A DNA stretch of 32,676 nucleotides from Desulfosporosinus sp. (GTDB taxonomy: Bacteria > Bacillota > Desulfitobacteriia > Desulfitobacteriales > Desulfitobacteriaceae). This document shows positions 14,714-24,050 of this stretch, one piece after another. The translations under genes were made by a program, and so were the position numbers. The DNA lies in contig JARLHU010000141.1 in the NCBI GenBank assembly GCA_031292095.1, positions 1-32,676 on the forward strand. The letters are read 5' to 3'. Within the stretch, counting starts at the first letter, position 1; each line of letters opens with the position of its first letter. Below the pieces are notes generated by a model. The model did no database searches and was not told the origin of the DNA. It saw nothing but the letters and a program-made list of their open reading frames with translations.

Positions 14714-16537
14714 TTATTTCCCTGTTAAGGTCTTGGAATACCGAACGCGAGATTGGTGATCTAAGAATTTCTTACGGAGACGGACACTCTTAGGAGTAAT
14801 TTCGACTAACTCATCATCGTTAATAAATTCTAACGATTGCTCCAAGGAAAATTCTCTAGGTTTATCAAGGCGCAATGCTTCATCAGCCGAACTGGTCCGC
14901 ATATTGGTGAGTTGCTTTTTCTTACAAACATTCACTTCAATATCTTGTTCACGCTTATTCTCTCCGACAATCATACCCGCATAGACATGCAGGCCCGGGT
15001 CAACAAACAAATTGCCTCGTTCTTGAGCAGAATAAAGACCGTAAGCATTGGTTTCTCCCTCTTCAAAAGCAATGAGCGCGCCACGAGTTCGTCCGGGGAT
15101 ATCTCCTTTATAAGGTTCATAGCCTAAGAAAACGTGGCTCATCATGCCTTCACCCCGTGTTTCGGATAAGAAGTCACCACGAAAACCGATCAAGCCTCGG
15201 GCCGGGATTTTGAATTCCAGACGGAGTTGTGTCGCAGAAAGGCTGGTCATATTGGCCATTTCCGCTTTGCGCCTGCCGAGAAGCTCCATGATAGATCCCA
15301 GCGTACTCTCATGAAGGTCACAAATTAAAAACTCGATCGGTTCGCTTTTAACACCGTCGATCGTTTTATAGATTACTTCAGGTTTAGAAACTTGGAGCTC
15401 ATACCCTTCCCGACGCATGTTTTCGATCAAAATAGAAAGGTGAAGTTCTCCCCTGCCGGATACTTGAAAACAATCCGCCGAGTCCGTTTCAGCAACCCTA
15501 AGGCTTACATTGGTCTCGACTTCTTTGTAAAGACGCTCGCGCAACTTCCGAGAGGTTACAAAATGCCCTTCTCGTCCGGCAAAAGGACTGTTATTAACCA
15601 TAAAATTCATAGACAGGGTGGGCTCGTCTATTTCGATGGTTGGTAGCGCTTCGGGACTCAGTGCACAAGCCACGGTTTCTCCGATATTGGCACTGGTCAA
15701 TCCGGTCAAAGCAACAATCTCTCCGGCCGACGCTTCCAGAACGTCTTGGCGTTTTAACCCTTCAAAGATCATAACTTTGCCGACCTTAACCCGTTCAAAA
15801 CTCTCATCTCGCTTGATTAAGGTGATATTCTCGTTTTGATGGATCGTCCCCCGCACAATTCGACCAACACAGATTTTCCCAACATAATCATCGTAGTCTA
15901 GCGTGGTAACGAGCATCTGAAAGGGAGCTTCGAGATCGACAACTGGAGCCGGGATGTTCTCCAATATGACGGAGAATAAAGGTACTAAAGAATCTGCTAG
16001 AGCATCGGGTAACATTCCTGCAGTTCCCGCCCGGGCAGATGCATATACGACTGGAAAATCCAACTGTTCATCTTCTGCACCCAGTTCAATAAAGAGGTCT
16101 AATACTTCATCGACCACTTCAGCCGGGCGTGCATCAGGCCGGTCAATTTTATTAATCACCACAATAGGAACAAGCTTAAGTTCTAAAGCTTTCCTCAACA
16201 CGAAACGGGTTTGAGGCATCGGACCTTCAAAGGAATCAACAATGAGGAGTACCCCGTTGACCATCTGTAAGACGCGCTCGACTTCACCTCCGAAGTCGGC
16301 ATGCCCCGGCGTGTCAATAATATTGATCTTAGTTCCTTGCCAGTGAACGGAAGTATTTTTTGATAAAATGGTAATTCCACGTTCACGCTCTAGATCATTG
16401 GAATCCATAACGCGTTCCATGACTTGTTGGTTTGCTCGGAAGGTTCCACTCTGTTTCAACATGGCATCAACAAGCGTAGTTTTCCCATGATCGACGTGAG
16501 CGATAATCGCAATGTTTCTTAAATTTCGAGTTTCCAT
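14714..16537 (-). CDS. typA: Translational GTPase TypA/BipA
   Basis: TypA is an EF-G-like GTPase that binds ribosomes and supports assembly and growth at low temperature or under stress. The 607-residue length is typical. The G motifs are [10 protein letters not shown] (13-22), [24 protein letters not shown] and a G5 region with YASARAG. The C-terminal half has the family signatures [17 protein letters not shown] and GRTRGALI. The ATG at 16537 is preceded by a weak GAAAGGAA ribosome site. It has its own candidate promoter upstream, between the hfq terminator and the gene. Confidence 0.96.
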   Translation of the reverse strand: METRNLRNIAIIAHVDHGKTTLVDAMLKQSGTFRANQQVMERVMDSNDLERERGITILSKNTSVHWQGTKINIIDTPGHADFGGEVERVLQMVNGVLLIVDSFEGPMPQTRFVLRKALELKLVPIVVINKIDRPDARPAEVVDEVLDLFIELGAEDEQLDFPVVYASARAGTAGMLPDALADSLVPLFSVILENIPAPVVDLEAPFQMLVTTLDYDDYVGKICVGRIVRGTIHQNENITLIKRDESFERVKVGKVMIFEGLKRQDVLEASAGEIVALTGLTSANIGETVACALSPEALPTIEIDEPTLSMNFMVNNSPFAGREGHFVTSRKLRERLYKEVETNVSLRVAETDSADCFQVSGRGELHLSILIENMRREGYELQVSKPEVIYKTIDGVKSEPIEFLICDLHESTLGSIMELLGRRKAEMANMTSLSATQLRLEFKIPARGLIGFRGDFLSETRGEGMMSHVFLGYEPYKGDIPGRTRGALIAFEEGETNAYGLYSAQERGNLFVDPGLHVYAGMIVGENKREQDIEVNVCKKKQLTNMRTSSADEALRLDKPREFSLEQSLEFINDDELVEITPKSVRLRKKFLDHQSRVRYSKTLTGK

Positions 16538-16585
16538 AGTTGGGTTGAGTTCCTTTCTTTCAGCAAGATATAAGCATATAGTTCT

Positions 16586-16614
16586 AAGATATCACAATTA
16601 AGCATTGAATTCAA
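16586..16614 (-). promoter_or_regulatory. Candidate sigma-A promoter of typA
   Basis: On the minus strand TTGAAT (16614-16609) and TATCTT (16591-16586) are 17 nt apart, about 50 nt upstream of the typA start and just after the hfq terminator. The match to consensus is moderate. Confidence 0.45.
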
Positions 16615-16618
16615 GTAA

Positions 16619-16657
16619 AAGAACTAAGTTCGGTGTGAAATACCGAACTTAGTTCTT
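16619..16657 (-). terminator. Strong hairpin between hfq and typA
   Basis: AAGAACTAAGTTCGGT and ACCGAACTTAGTTCTT form a perfect 16-bp stem with a 7-nt loop. On the minus strand TTTACTTG follows, a short U run, so it should end hfq transcripts before typA. Confidence 0.7.
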
Positions 16658-16774
16658 CATACTTTCGGGCTTATCCGTATTTTTCCAGAGGTCGGATAAC
16701 AGAGGCCAGAGGCCAGAGATCAGAAAGGAATATAACAATCTGACACATCCGGCTTCTCACCTCTGGCTTCTGAG

Positions 16775-17029
16775 TTAAGTACTCGTATTTGATTCTCCGG
16801 CACACGCAGCGGCTAAGTTAATTGGACGAATTGGCATGACTGTCGAAATCGCATGTTTATAGACCATCTGTTGCCTACCTTCAAACTCGATAACTACCGT
16901 GAAGTTATCAAATCCTTTGATAAGTCCCTTAAGTTGAAACCCGTTAACCAAGTAAATGGTCACCGGAAGGTTTTCCTTACGCACCTGATTCAAAAAGGCA
17001 TCTTGTAAATTGATGGGCGATTTATTCAT
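16775..17029 (-). CDS. hfq: RNA chaperone Hfq
   Basis: Hfq forms hexameric rings that bind small RNAs and mRNAs. The frame is open further upstream, but the ATG at 17029 has a perfect GGAGG site 7 nt before it and begins [14 protein letters not shown], the usual start. The 84 residues contain Sm1 ([19 protein letters not shown]) and the Sm2 signature YKHAIST. The C-terminal tail is short (about 12 residues past the Sm fold), as in other Firmicutes. It follows miaA by 35 nt, the common miaA-hfq arrangement. Confidence 0.96.
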   Translation of the reverse strand: MNKSPINLQDAFLNQVRKENLPVTIYLVNGFQLKGLIKGFDNFTVVIEFEGRQQMVYKHAISTVMPIRPINLAAACAGESNTST

Positions 17030-17064
17030 ATATTTACCTCCATCACCTGATATTTCTACGTTAC

Positions 17065-18009
17065 TTATTCTACACGAGTTTGACAGGCTCCGCAAGTCTG
17101 AACGATAGACTCGATAATAACGTTCGATGCGGTCGCTATATCGTACCAACTGATCCGTGGATCACGCCGGAACCAGGTCAATTGGCGTTTGGCAAAATGG
17201 CGAGTATCCCTTTGCAGGATACGCAGCATTTCCGCCTGAGTCACTAACCCTTGTAAATACCAAAGCGCGTGGCGGTAGCCAATACTTTGTAAGGGTTTTA
17301 GAGTCTTGCCATAACCAAGGCTTAATAGATTTAAGGTTTCTTCGATTAAACCCTGGGAAAGCATCGCGGCACAGCGTTGATTGATGCGCTCGTAGATTAC
17401 GTCGCGTGGAGCAGTTAGACCTATATAGACGACAGATGAGTCAAGCGGTTGGTATTGATCATCACGAAATTGCCGTTGGCTGGATAGGGTTTGTCCGGTT
17501 AATTCCAAGACTTCAAGGGCCCGAATAATCCGCAAAACATCGTTAGGATGCAACTGATCGGCTGTTTGAGGGTCGCGTTCTTTCAGTACCTCATGCAGTT
17601 CTGCGTTCCCGTGTGCTACAGTGAATTCTTTCCATTTGGAACGAATTTCCTCCGAGCCATGTTGAGAGAAGTCATAGGGATCGAGCAGGGAACGAATATA
17701 AAGCCCTGTGCCCCCAACCACAATCGGAACATGTCCACGCCCCCTAATCTCTTCAATCAGGGAAGTGGCTAATAGTTTGAACTGGGCTGCAGTAAAGGGC
17801 TCTGAAGGATCTAAGCAATCAATCAGGTGGTGTGGTACGAGGTGAAGTTCTTCTGGAGACGGTTTTGCTGAGCCAATATCAAGTTTCTGGTACACCTGAA
17901 CAGAATCTCCAGAAATAATTTCTCCGCCGATTTTCTGAGCCAGAGCTAAACCAAGGGCAGACTTACCAACTCCTGTCGGACCAATAATTACTATCAATGG
18001 ATACACCAA
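17065..18009 (-). CDS. miaA: tRNA dimethylallyltransferase
   Basis: MiaA adds a dimethylallyl group to A37 of tRNAs reading UNN codons, giving i6A, the substrate of MiaB encoded elsewhere in this window. The protein has about 314 residues. It has the P-loop [11 protein letters not shown], the catalytic-region [31 protein letters not shown] and, near the end, [10 protein letters not shown]. The start is either TTG 18009 or the adjacent GTG 18006, both behind GGGGGG; the data do not decide. It is 64 nt downstream of the methyltransferase gene, with a repeat copy between them. Confidence 0.95.
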   Translation of the reverse strand: MVYPLIVIIGPTGVGKSALGLALAQKIGGEIISGDSVQVYQKLDIGSAKPSPEELHLVPHHLIDCLDPSEPFTAAQFKLLATSLIEEIRGRGHVPIVVGGTGLYIRSLLDPYDFSQHGSEEIRSKWKEFTVAHGNAELHEVLKERDPQTADQLHPNDVLRIIRALEVLELTGQTLSSQRQFRDDQYQPLDSSVVYIGLTAPRDVIYERINQRCAAMLSQGLIEETLNLLSLGYGKTLKPLQSIGYRHALWYLQGLVTQAEMLRILQRDTRHFAKRQLTWFRRDPRISWYDIATASNVIIESIVQTCGACQTRVE

Positions 18010-18030
18010 ACCATCCCCCCCTTAGTCACA

Positions 18031-18078
18031 TCCAAGGCATCTTGGACTGGTTATTTCCTTTCAAATCAAACGCCTAAA
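18031..18078 (-). repeat. Solo copy of the MITE-end repeat
   Basis: TCCAAGGCATCTTGGA (18031-18046) is a perfect hairpin core, followed by CTGGTTATTTCCTTTCAAAT and ending at the stop codon of the methyltransferase gene. It aligns with copies at 10628-10669 and 19025-19074. Confidence 0.6.
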
Positions 18079-18871
18079 TAAAAATAATGCCATAATCCAC
18101 AGGACTGTAGCGACCTCCGCGTAGTATCTCAAAGCCAAGACGTCGGAACTCAGAACTGTTTTTTCGTTCCTTCAGTACAACCCGATGACGAGCAATACGA
18201 CAAGCTTCTAAAACGGCCTCCTGATCGAGTGGACTATGGTCTGACCATTGATGTAAAGGCTGAATTGAGTCAGACTGCTGACGAGTGTGGCGAAACATGG
18301 GATCAAAATAAACAACATCAACCGAGCGGGAGGGGATTCGGCGAAAGTATTCACGGTGTTCTCCCCAGTGAACTTCAATTTGCCGAGCAGCTTGTGCCAA
18401 AGCAGCCCAACAGTTCTGTTTCTCTTCATTTTTAGCATGGGGAACGATCTCTTGAAAATGGCTTAAACCATCCTGAACCAGTGCTGCTAAGATTGGTGAT
18501 TGTTCATAGGCCTGGACACTTCCCTGGTCGCCGACAGCCCAGGCCCCAATCAGAGCATCAGTTCCTAAACCTAGGGTAGCATCGATTAAAGAATCTCCGG
18601 CCTTTAATTGGGTTGCCTCAAGATAACGGTCGGACCCTCCACGCAGAATATTAATCAGCCGAATCAGGGCCATACTTGGGTGAAAGGATAGTTTTTCTGT
18701 CCCACTCGTCAAGAAAACCCCTTGCCGTGTAATTGTAAGTTCTGCTGCCTCTTCTCCACTTCGGGTGAGCGTCCAGCTGCATCCGGGTTGTTGACGAAAC
18801 CACTGAAGTCTCTCTTGGAGTTCTGAGTCAAAATGCGTTGTTTTTATCAGGATAGGGATTTCACTTACCAT
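18074..18871 (-). CDS. YpiP/RsmJ-like SAM-dependent methyltransferase
   Basis: The frame is open upstream into repeats, but the ATG at 18871 follows GGGAGG and starts a plausible 265-residue protein. The class I methyltransferase motif I reads SLIDATLGLGTDALIGAW (94-111), and the DPMF in VVYFDPMFRH near residue 205 matches the DPMY of RsmJ (16S rRNA m2G methyltransferase) and of Firmicute YpiP proteins. The substrate is not established; RNA is likely by family. It sits between mutL and miaA on the same strand. Confidence 0.82.
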   Translation of the reverse strand: MVSEIPILIKTTHFDSELQERLQWFRQQPGCSWTLTRSGEEAAELTITRQGVFLTSGTEKLSFHPSMALIRLINILRGGSDRYLEATQLKAGDSLIDATLGLGTDALIGAWAVGDQGSVQAYEQSPILAALVQDGLSHFQEIVPHAKNEEKQNCWAALAQAARQIEVHWGEHREYFRRIPSRSVDVVYFDPMFRHTRQQSDSIQPLHQWSDHSPLDQEAVLEACRIARHRVVLKERKNSSEFRRLGFEILRGGRYSPVDYGIIFI

Positions 18872-19071
18872 GGAGCCTCCCGTTTTCTTTATCGTATCAC
18901 GATGCATCGTGCCCATTTCCGTCTTGATATCGGCTGTGTTATTTGTTCCAGCACAGGGCACAATGCATCGTGCCCCTACCCCGTATTATGCCCATGTCAC
19001 AGTGAGTACAAACTTCAAGACGCATAGGCACATTCAAGACATCTTTGACTTGTTATTTCCTTTCATATGCC
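18872..19071. repeat. Intergenic palindromes between mutL and the methyltransferase gene
   Basis: CACGATGCATCGTG (18898-18911) is a perfect palindrome. GGGCACAATGCATCGTGCCC (18956-18975) is palindromic with one mismatch and is followed by CTAC. They share a core and belong with the palindromes at 26664 and 8568. No gene is seen. Confidence 0.6.
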
Positions 19072-19074
19072 TTA
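19025..19074 (-). repeat. Solo copy of the MITE-end repeat at the mutL stop
   Basis: The 50-bp unit starts TAGGCACATTCAAG and ends CTTTCATATGCCTTA, so its ends are inverted copies of each other. The middle (CATCTTTGACTTGTTATTTC) matches 10636-10655. The mutL stop codon (19072-19074) forms its right edge. Confidence 0.65.
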
Positions 19075-21006
19075 GGCGCGGTAAAAGCGTCTTTCTATTT
19101 CCGAACGGGTCATTCTCACCATCGTGGGACGTCCGTGGGGGCAGGTATACGGATTATCAGCTTGGCGAAGTCGGGCAATCAATTGTTCCATTTCCAGTAA
19201 GGAAAGTGACGCTTGAGCTTTAATGGATTCCTTACAGGCTAATAAATAAATCCATTCCTCCAACAACTTGTCAAAGCTGGGCGTCAAATTTTTCTGTAAT
19301 ACCTCATCGATAAACTGACGCAGTAACCTGTCCGCTTGCAACGTTCCTGTCGGAACGGGTACACCGCGTAATAAATAAGTTCGTGAACCAAATTGCTCCA
19401 GCACGAAGCCCATTTCGGTAAGAATCCATAAATGTTCTAAAAGCACCTGTTCCTCCTGAACCGTAAACTCCATAGGCAGAGGGATTAAAAGTGTTTGGCT
19501 CGCTTGTTCAAGGGCTTTAAACTCCGATAATAGACGTTCAAAGTTAATCCGTTCGTGAGCGGCATGCTGGTCTATCATCAGAAGAACTTCGCCGTCTGTA
19601 GCCAAAATATAGGTATTGAAAAGCTGAGCTAAGGGCCAGAGGTTTGCTAAAATGTCTTGGGGTTGCGGCTCAACTTGTGAAGGAAGAAAATCTTGAGTCA
19701 CCAAATCTCTTTGGGGATTGGGATTTCTTTGTGATAAATCAGTTTGAGTAATACCGAGGTCTTTGGGAGATCCACCCACAGTGGGGTTGACGAAGAATTT
19801 TGGTTGGTTAAATGTTTGTGGGTTCAAGGTCTGTTCAGAATTAAAAGGATTCTCAGTATTCGTTGCGACTGGTTCCCCTTGCTCATGAATTTGCAAAGTT
19901 GCTTTGGAGTTTGGCGGAAGGTAGGGCACTCCTGAGAGTGGTGGACTTTGCAGTGGGAAGGAAGTCTTCGATTTAAGTGGTGGTGCGGCTTTGGTATGAA
20001 ACGAAGGTAAAGGTTTACTGGCAATTAAGGTTTGATAAACCGCCTGACTTATAAAAGTGGTTAAGGCCTGTTCGTTCTTAAAGCGCACATCCATCTTTGT
20101 GGGGTGAACATTCACATCATACTCTGAGGGAGGAACATGTAGATGAAGTACCACGACAGGATGAAGCTTAACTGGAACGAGGGTATGATACCCCTCCTCA
20201 AGAGCACGACTCAAGAAGGGTGAGCGAACAATCCGCCCGTTGATCATAAAGGTTTGAGCTTGCTTGGAAGAGCGGACCAGATCCGGTGGACTAATAAAGC
20301 CCTCTAACTGCCAAGCTTCGTGCTCGGCGTTGATCGGAATAAGCTGTCGAGCGATAGCATGACCGAGGATAGCTCCAATGGTTTCCCGCAAATCTCCGCG
20401 TCCGGAGGTTTGCAAAACAACTTGCTGCGGGTGGGTCAGAGAAAAAGAAATATCCGGGTGAGCAAGGGCGATTCTCCCGATCGTGTCGCTAATGAGGCCA
20501 AATTCTGTCGGTGTGGATTTGAGAAATTTTAGGCGAGCGGGCGTATTGAAAAAGAGATCACGGACCGTCACGGAGGTACCGACGGGGCACCCCACTTCTT
20601 TGAACTCCCCTTGTTCCCCACCGTTAAGTATCAGGCATAATCCAGCAACTTCATCGGCAGGACGCGAAGAAATTTCCAGGTGTGATACCGAGGAGATACT
20701 CGGTAAAGCTTCCCCTCGAAAACCAAGGGTTCGTAAATGATCAAGATCTTCAATCTGACTAATTTTACTCGTGGCATGGCGAATAACGGCCAAAGGTAAA
20801 TCTGATACCGAGATCCCACAGCCATCATCCCTCACCCGAATTAGCGGCACTCCGTTTCCTTCGATGGTTATGTCAATGTGTTTTGCCCCTGCGTCTAAGG
20901 CGTTTTCGACCAATTCCTTGACCACTGAAGCAGGACGCTCAACGACTTCGCCGGCGGCAATTTGGTTCGCTGCGTGTGAGTCAAGAATATGAATTACCGA
21001 TGTCAA
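19072..21006 (-). CDS. mutL: DNA mismatch repair protein MutL (endonuclease type)
   Basis: MutL couples mismatch recognition by MutS to strand incision. The start is taken at TTG 21006, which overlaps the stop codon of the upstream gene (TTGA) and follows AGAAGG; a TTG at 21036 has no ribosome site. This gives 644 residues. The N-terminal GHKL ATPase has LVENALDAGA, DDGCGI and TLGFRGEALPSI. After a long Pro/Gln/Asn-rich linker, the C-terminal domain carries the metal-binding endonuclease motif DQHAAHERINFE, ACKESIKA and CPHGRPTM. The intact endonuclease motif fits a MutH-less organism. Confidence 0.96.
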   Translation of the reverse strand: MTSVIHILDSHAANQIAAGEVVERPASVVKELVENALDAGAKHIDITIEGNGVPLIRVRDDGCGISVSDLPLAVIRHATSKISQIEDLDHLRTLGFRGEALPSISSVSHLEISSRPADEVAGLCLILNGGEQGEFKEVGCPVGTSVTVRDLFFNTPARLKFLKSTPTEFGLISDTIGRIALAHPDISFSLTHPQQVVLQTSGRGDLRETIGAILGHAIARQLIPINAEHEAWQLEGFISPPDLVRSSKQAQTFMINGRIVRSPFLSRALEEGYHTLVPVKLHPVVVLHLHVPPSEYDVNVHPTKMDVRFKNEQALTTFISQAVYQTLIASKPLPSFHTKAAPPLKSKTSFPLQSPPLSGVPYLPPNSKATLQIHEQGEPVATNTENPFNSEQTLNPQTFNQPKFFVNPTVGGSPKDLGITQTDLSQRNPNPQRDLVTQDFLPSQVEPQPQDILANLWPLAQLFNTYILATDGEVLLMIDQHAAHERINFERLLSEFKALEQASQTLLIPLPMEFTVQEEQVLLEHLWILTEMGFVLEQFGSRTYLLRGVPVPTGTLQADRLLRQFIDEVLQKNLTPSFDKLLEEWIYLLACKESIKAQASLSLLEMEQLIARLRQADNPYTCPHGRPTMVRMTRSEIERRFYRA

Positions 21007-22343
21007 AACTGCGTCAAACCTTCTTTCCTCTGCCAAACAGACAATTTGTCGTGGAGCTGATTCTGGAATAAACCACTGCTAGTATCCTCACTATGCTGCA
21101 GAAGATGGTCCCAAAGATCATAGCCCGCTTGCTCGCACTCTGGGCAGGCCTGGAACGGGATTCGTACTAAAACCGCCGTCTGAGCAGAGGACGAACGTCG
21201 ACTCTCAATGTACACGGTCCCAGCGCAATGGCTACATTGTCGGATGTAATCATGACGGGTTTCTTGGAACCCTTCCGTATCATAATAGACGTTATGAGGA
21301 ATATATATCCAATTCCCTTGTGGAAAGAAGGCTTTGTTCTGAATTGTAAAGTTGGGTTTAAGCGTTTGATGTTGTTTTTTAAGTTGCTGAAGGTACGGCT
21401 TTAGAGTTTCTAAAGTTAAAACGGGACGATCTAGTTTCTGTGGTTCCCGGACATGATGGTAATCTTCTCCGGCGAGCGCCAGGAGAATTGCTAAGTTGAC
21501 ATAGGGTAGAGCCCCTTCGATGGAATATCCGCCTTCAAGAACCGCTAAATCCGGTTGAAGCAGTTCGGTAATCCGTCCATAGCCCCCTGCTGTTAAATTC
21601 ATCGAGGCTAACGGGTCCGTAAAATGATTATCCTGCCCAGCTGAGTTGATAATTAGATCCGGCGCAAAGGCCTGGAGACGCGGCAATACCCAGTTTTCCA
21701 AAACGTAGTGGTACCCTTCGTCTCCAGTCCCAGGCGGAAGTGGAATGTTTAAGGTCTGATCCCAAGCATTCGGACCCCCTTTCTCATTGACAAAACCAGT
21801 TCCAGGATAGAGTGTGCGCCCATCTTGGTGAAGGGAAATGAACAGGACATTGGAGTCGTGATAAAAGATATCTTGAGTACCGTCTCCGTGATGGACATCA
21901 GTATCGACGATAGCAATCTTCTTAATTCCAAAATGAGCCCTTAAATGGTTCACCAGAATAGCTTCATTATTGAGCGTGCAAAAGCCACGATTTCCCCAAA
22001 CGGTCGCTCCGGAATGATGCCCTGGGGGGCGTGCCAGAACGAAACCATTGGCAATCTCTCCGCGGGCCCGTGCTTCACCGAGTAAGATGGCACTCCCTGC
22101 AGCTATGAGGTGGGCATCTAAGGTACCTGTATGCGCTTCAGGGTTTGGGAACAACGCTTGAGCCCGCAACACCTCATGAATCGAAGCAACACGAGGTGAA
22201 AACTGTTTGATTTGGGGCAAGTCCAGAATTCCCTCTTCAAACAGCTGCTCCTGAGTATAGAGGAGACGTTCTTCACGCTCAGGATGAGAGTCACCGAGTG
22301 ACCAATCAAAGGCTGGGAAAAACAAAATTCCTGTACGTTTCAT
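21003..22343 (-). CDS. Histone-deacetylase-like hydrolase with C-terminal zinc-ribbon extension
   Basis: The 446-residue protein begins at ATG 22343, overlapping the previous stop by 4 nt (ATGA). It belongs to the arginase/deacetylase fold (AcuC, HDAC-like). The catalytic pair is H109-H110 (PPGHHSG). Zinc ligands are expected at D149 and H151 (VDTDVHHGDG) and D238 (SAGQDNHFTDPL), and EGGYS follows. Bacterial members deacetylate acetyl-lysine or small amides; the substrate here is unknown. After residue 360 there is an extension with two CxxC pairs (C370/C373, C400/C403), suggesting a small zinc ribbon. It is co-transcribed between a hydantoinase-like gene and mutL. Confidence 0.88.
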   Translation of the reverse strand: MKRTGILFFPAFDWSLGDSHPEREERLLYTQEQLFEEGILDLPQIKQFSPRVASIHEVLRAQALFPNPEAHTGTLDAHLIAAGSAILLGEARARGEIANGFVLARPPGHHSGATVWGNRGFCTLNNEAILVNHLRAHFGIKKIAIVDTDVHHGDGTQDIFYHDSNVLFISLHQDGRTLYPGTGFVNEKGGPNAWDQTLNIPLPPGTGDEGYHYVLENWVLPRLQAFAPDLIINSAGQDNHFTDPLASMNLTAGGYGRITELLQPDLAVLEGGYSIEGALPYVNLAILLALAGEDYHHVREPQKLDRPVLTLETLKPYLQQLKKQHQTLKPNFTIQNKAFFPQGNWIYIPHNVYYDTEGFQETRHDYIRQCSHCAGTVYIESRRSSSAQTAVLVRIPFQACPECEQAGYDLWDHLLQHSEDTSSGLFQNQLHDKLSVWQRKEGLTQF

Positions 22344-23995
22344 CGATACACCCTCCCCATCACACCCGGTCGCTGATGAACAGCCCCACGGACAATCTGA
22401 CCCACAGTCTTATAACCCTGAATAATAGGAAAGAAATCGAACGGTTCTTTTTCCACGTCCTGAATTTCAATCCCATAGCGGGTAGCTTGCTGCTGAGCAA
22501 GAGTATCCAGAAACCCTTCCACTTCGTGATAAGGGCGCAGAGATCCTGTCCACTTCCCCTGTTCTCCTGTCTCTGCCACGCTATATTTCTTTGTATATGT
22601 GTCAAGATGAAGGGTGCAATCGAAGGTAGGTCGGGCCATAGCCGCACCAAGGGCATTAGAAATCTCCGAATAACAACCCAACTGAACAGGTGTCCCGAGC
22701 CGTTTTCCCAGGGCAGCCGTAACTCCCCGGGCGCCTCCTCCGCTGACCAAAGTATGAAAGGTTTGATTTTCATGGGGATGGAGAACCTCCCAGACTTTAT
22801 AAGCGGGCTCTTCTCGCCACTCCCGCTTCAGGGAATCGATGGCCTCCACAATTCGGTCAACCATCGTATTAATAACAGCTGTGGCGAGTTCGTGCAGGAA
22901 CTGTGGTGTGCGCCGCTCCTGCGGCAAAAGAGAGGCCAAGCCTTCTTCCGCCAGTTGCTCGTTCCCATAGCTTATCAGCCCCAAATAACGCATCGCATCC
23001 GTTGGCGTTGGTATGGTTCCGCCCAGACAATAAGCTGGACCAAGGCGGTAACTTTCGAGGCTAAAACCCTGATCCGTGGCACGAAGAACGGAATCCCCTC
23101 CCACCGGAATTGAACGAACCGCAAGTGTTCGGACAAGCGTTGCAAAGGGACCGATCCGAGCTCCTTTGGCACTTAGCAGCGGGGCACCAGAAAGAATAAG
23201 GCCCATATCGGTCGTTGTTCCGCCAATATCCACGATAATTGAAGAAGTCGTCGTTTCGTTTTGAGTCAAAGCGGCCAAGACACTGGCCGCAGGTCCTGAA
23301 TAAATGGTATCGATGGGCCGAAGCTTGGCAAGAGGCAAAATCCCGCCATCCGCCTTTAAGATAGAAATTGGAGCCTTAATTTTTCGGGCGGTAACGGCAG
23401 CTTGCAATTGTCCTGCAAATTGATGATATAAATATGAAACGCCTAAATTGAGATACGTAGTCAGACTTCGTCGATAAAAATCAGCTTGTCCCCACTCATG
23501 CCCCAAGGCAAGGCGTAAGGAGGGATTACTTTGCCTCAGATAACTGGCAAGTTGTTCTTCATGGAGACTGTTCCTATGAGAGAATTTCCCGACGATGGCG
23601 ACATAGTCAGGATTCTCACGCAGACAAGACGCCCATTCTCCCTGATCGGGTGGTTCGATTTCTCGGCCCCGAAAATCAATTTCCCCAGAGAGCTCACGGT
23701 AGCTTACTGGCCAGGGAAGCGCATCGACTCTCATCCCATTTCCAGAAAATAAAAGTAGTTCGACAGGTGGAATTCGATCTTGAAGAATGGCATTCGTTAC
23801 AAGTGTGGTGCTTACTGAAATCTGGTTAATCGAGGTTTCATCAATAATTTTCATCGAATCAAAGGCAGCCAAGAGGGTTTCTACTAAATTGTCTGTCTGG
23901 GTGAGTACCTTGGCTGTATGTTGAATATGACCATCGTGAATAAATACGGCATCAGTATAGGTGCCTCCTACATCGATACCTACTTGATTAGACAT
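22340..23995 (-). CDS. Hydantoinase/oxoprolinase (HyuA-like) family protein
   Basis: The ATG has GGGGGAG about 7 nt upstream. The 551-residue protein starts with GIDVGGTYTDAVF, the first phosphate-binding loop of the actin-like ATPase fold, and has a second, IIVDIGGTTTDMGLI, near residue 255 and SGGGARGVTAALG near the C-terminal third. These mark the Hydant_A_N plus Hydantoinase_A pair. Family members act in ATP-dependent opening of hydantoin or oxoproline rings, usually with a HyuB partner; none is in the window. It is somewhat shorter than classical HyuA. It lies 55 nt after mutS and overlaps the deacetylase-like gene. Confidence 0.87.
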   Translation of the reverse strand: MSNQVGIDVGGTYTDAVFIHDGHIQHTAKVLTQTDNLVETLLAAFDSMKIIDETSINQISVSTTLVTNAILQDRIPPVELLLFSGNGMRVDALPWPVSYRELSGEIDFRGREIEPPDQGEWASCLRENPDYVAIVGKFSHRNSLHEEQLASYLRQSNPSLRLALGHEWGQADFYRRSLTTYLNLGVSYLYHQFAGQLQAAVTARKIKAPISILKADGGILPLAKLRPIDTIYSGPAASVLAALTQNETTTSSIIVDIGGTTTDMGLILSGAPLLSAKGARIGPFATLVRTLAVRSIPVGGDSVLRATDQGFSLESYRLGPAYCLGGTIPTPTDAMRYLGLISYGNEQLAEEGLASLLPQERRTPQFLHELATAVINTMVDRIVEAIDSLKREWREEPAYKVWEVLHPHENQTFHTLVSGGGARGVTAALGKRLGTPVQLGCYSEISNALGAAMARPTFDCTLHLDTYTKKYSVAETGEQGKWTGSLRPYHEVEGFLDTLAQQQATRYGIEIQDVEKEPFDFFPIIQGYKTVGQIVRGAVHQRPGVMGRVYR

Positions 23996-24050
23996 CTTTA
24001 CTCCCCCCTTCGTCGCTGTTCGAGGTTCGATATTCTACTTCTGTCCTCTG

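Noticed and set aside
16700..16770. CCAGAGG/CCTCTGG repeats between hfq and typA
   Set aside because: The stretch looks repetitive and may fold, but no second copy is in the window and no function can be supported.
17157..23264. Several plus-strand frames of 60-270 codons across miaA to the hydantoinase-like gene, including 22298-23113
   Set aside because: All are antisense shadows of well-supported minus-strand genes and lack ribosome sites or recognisable domains.
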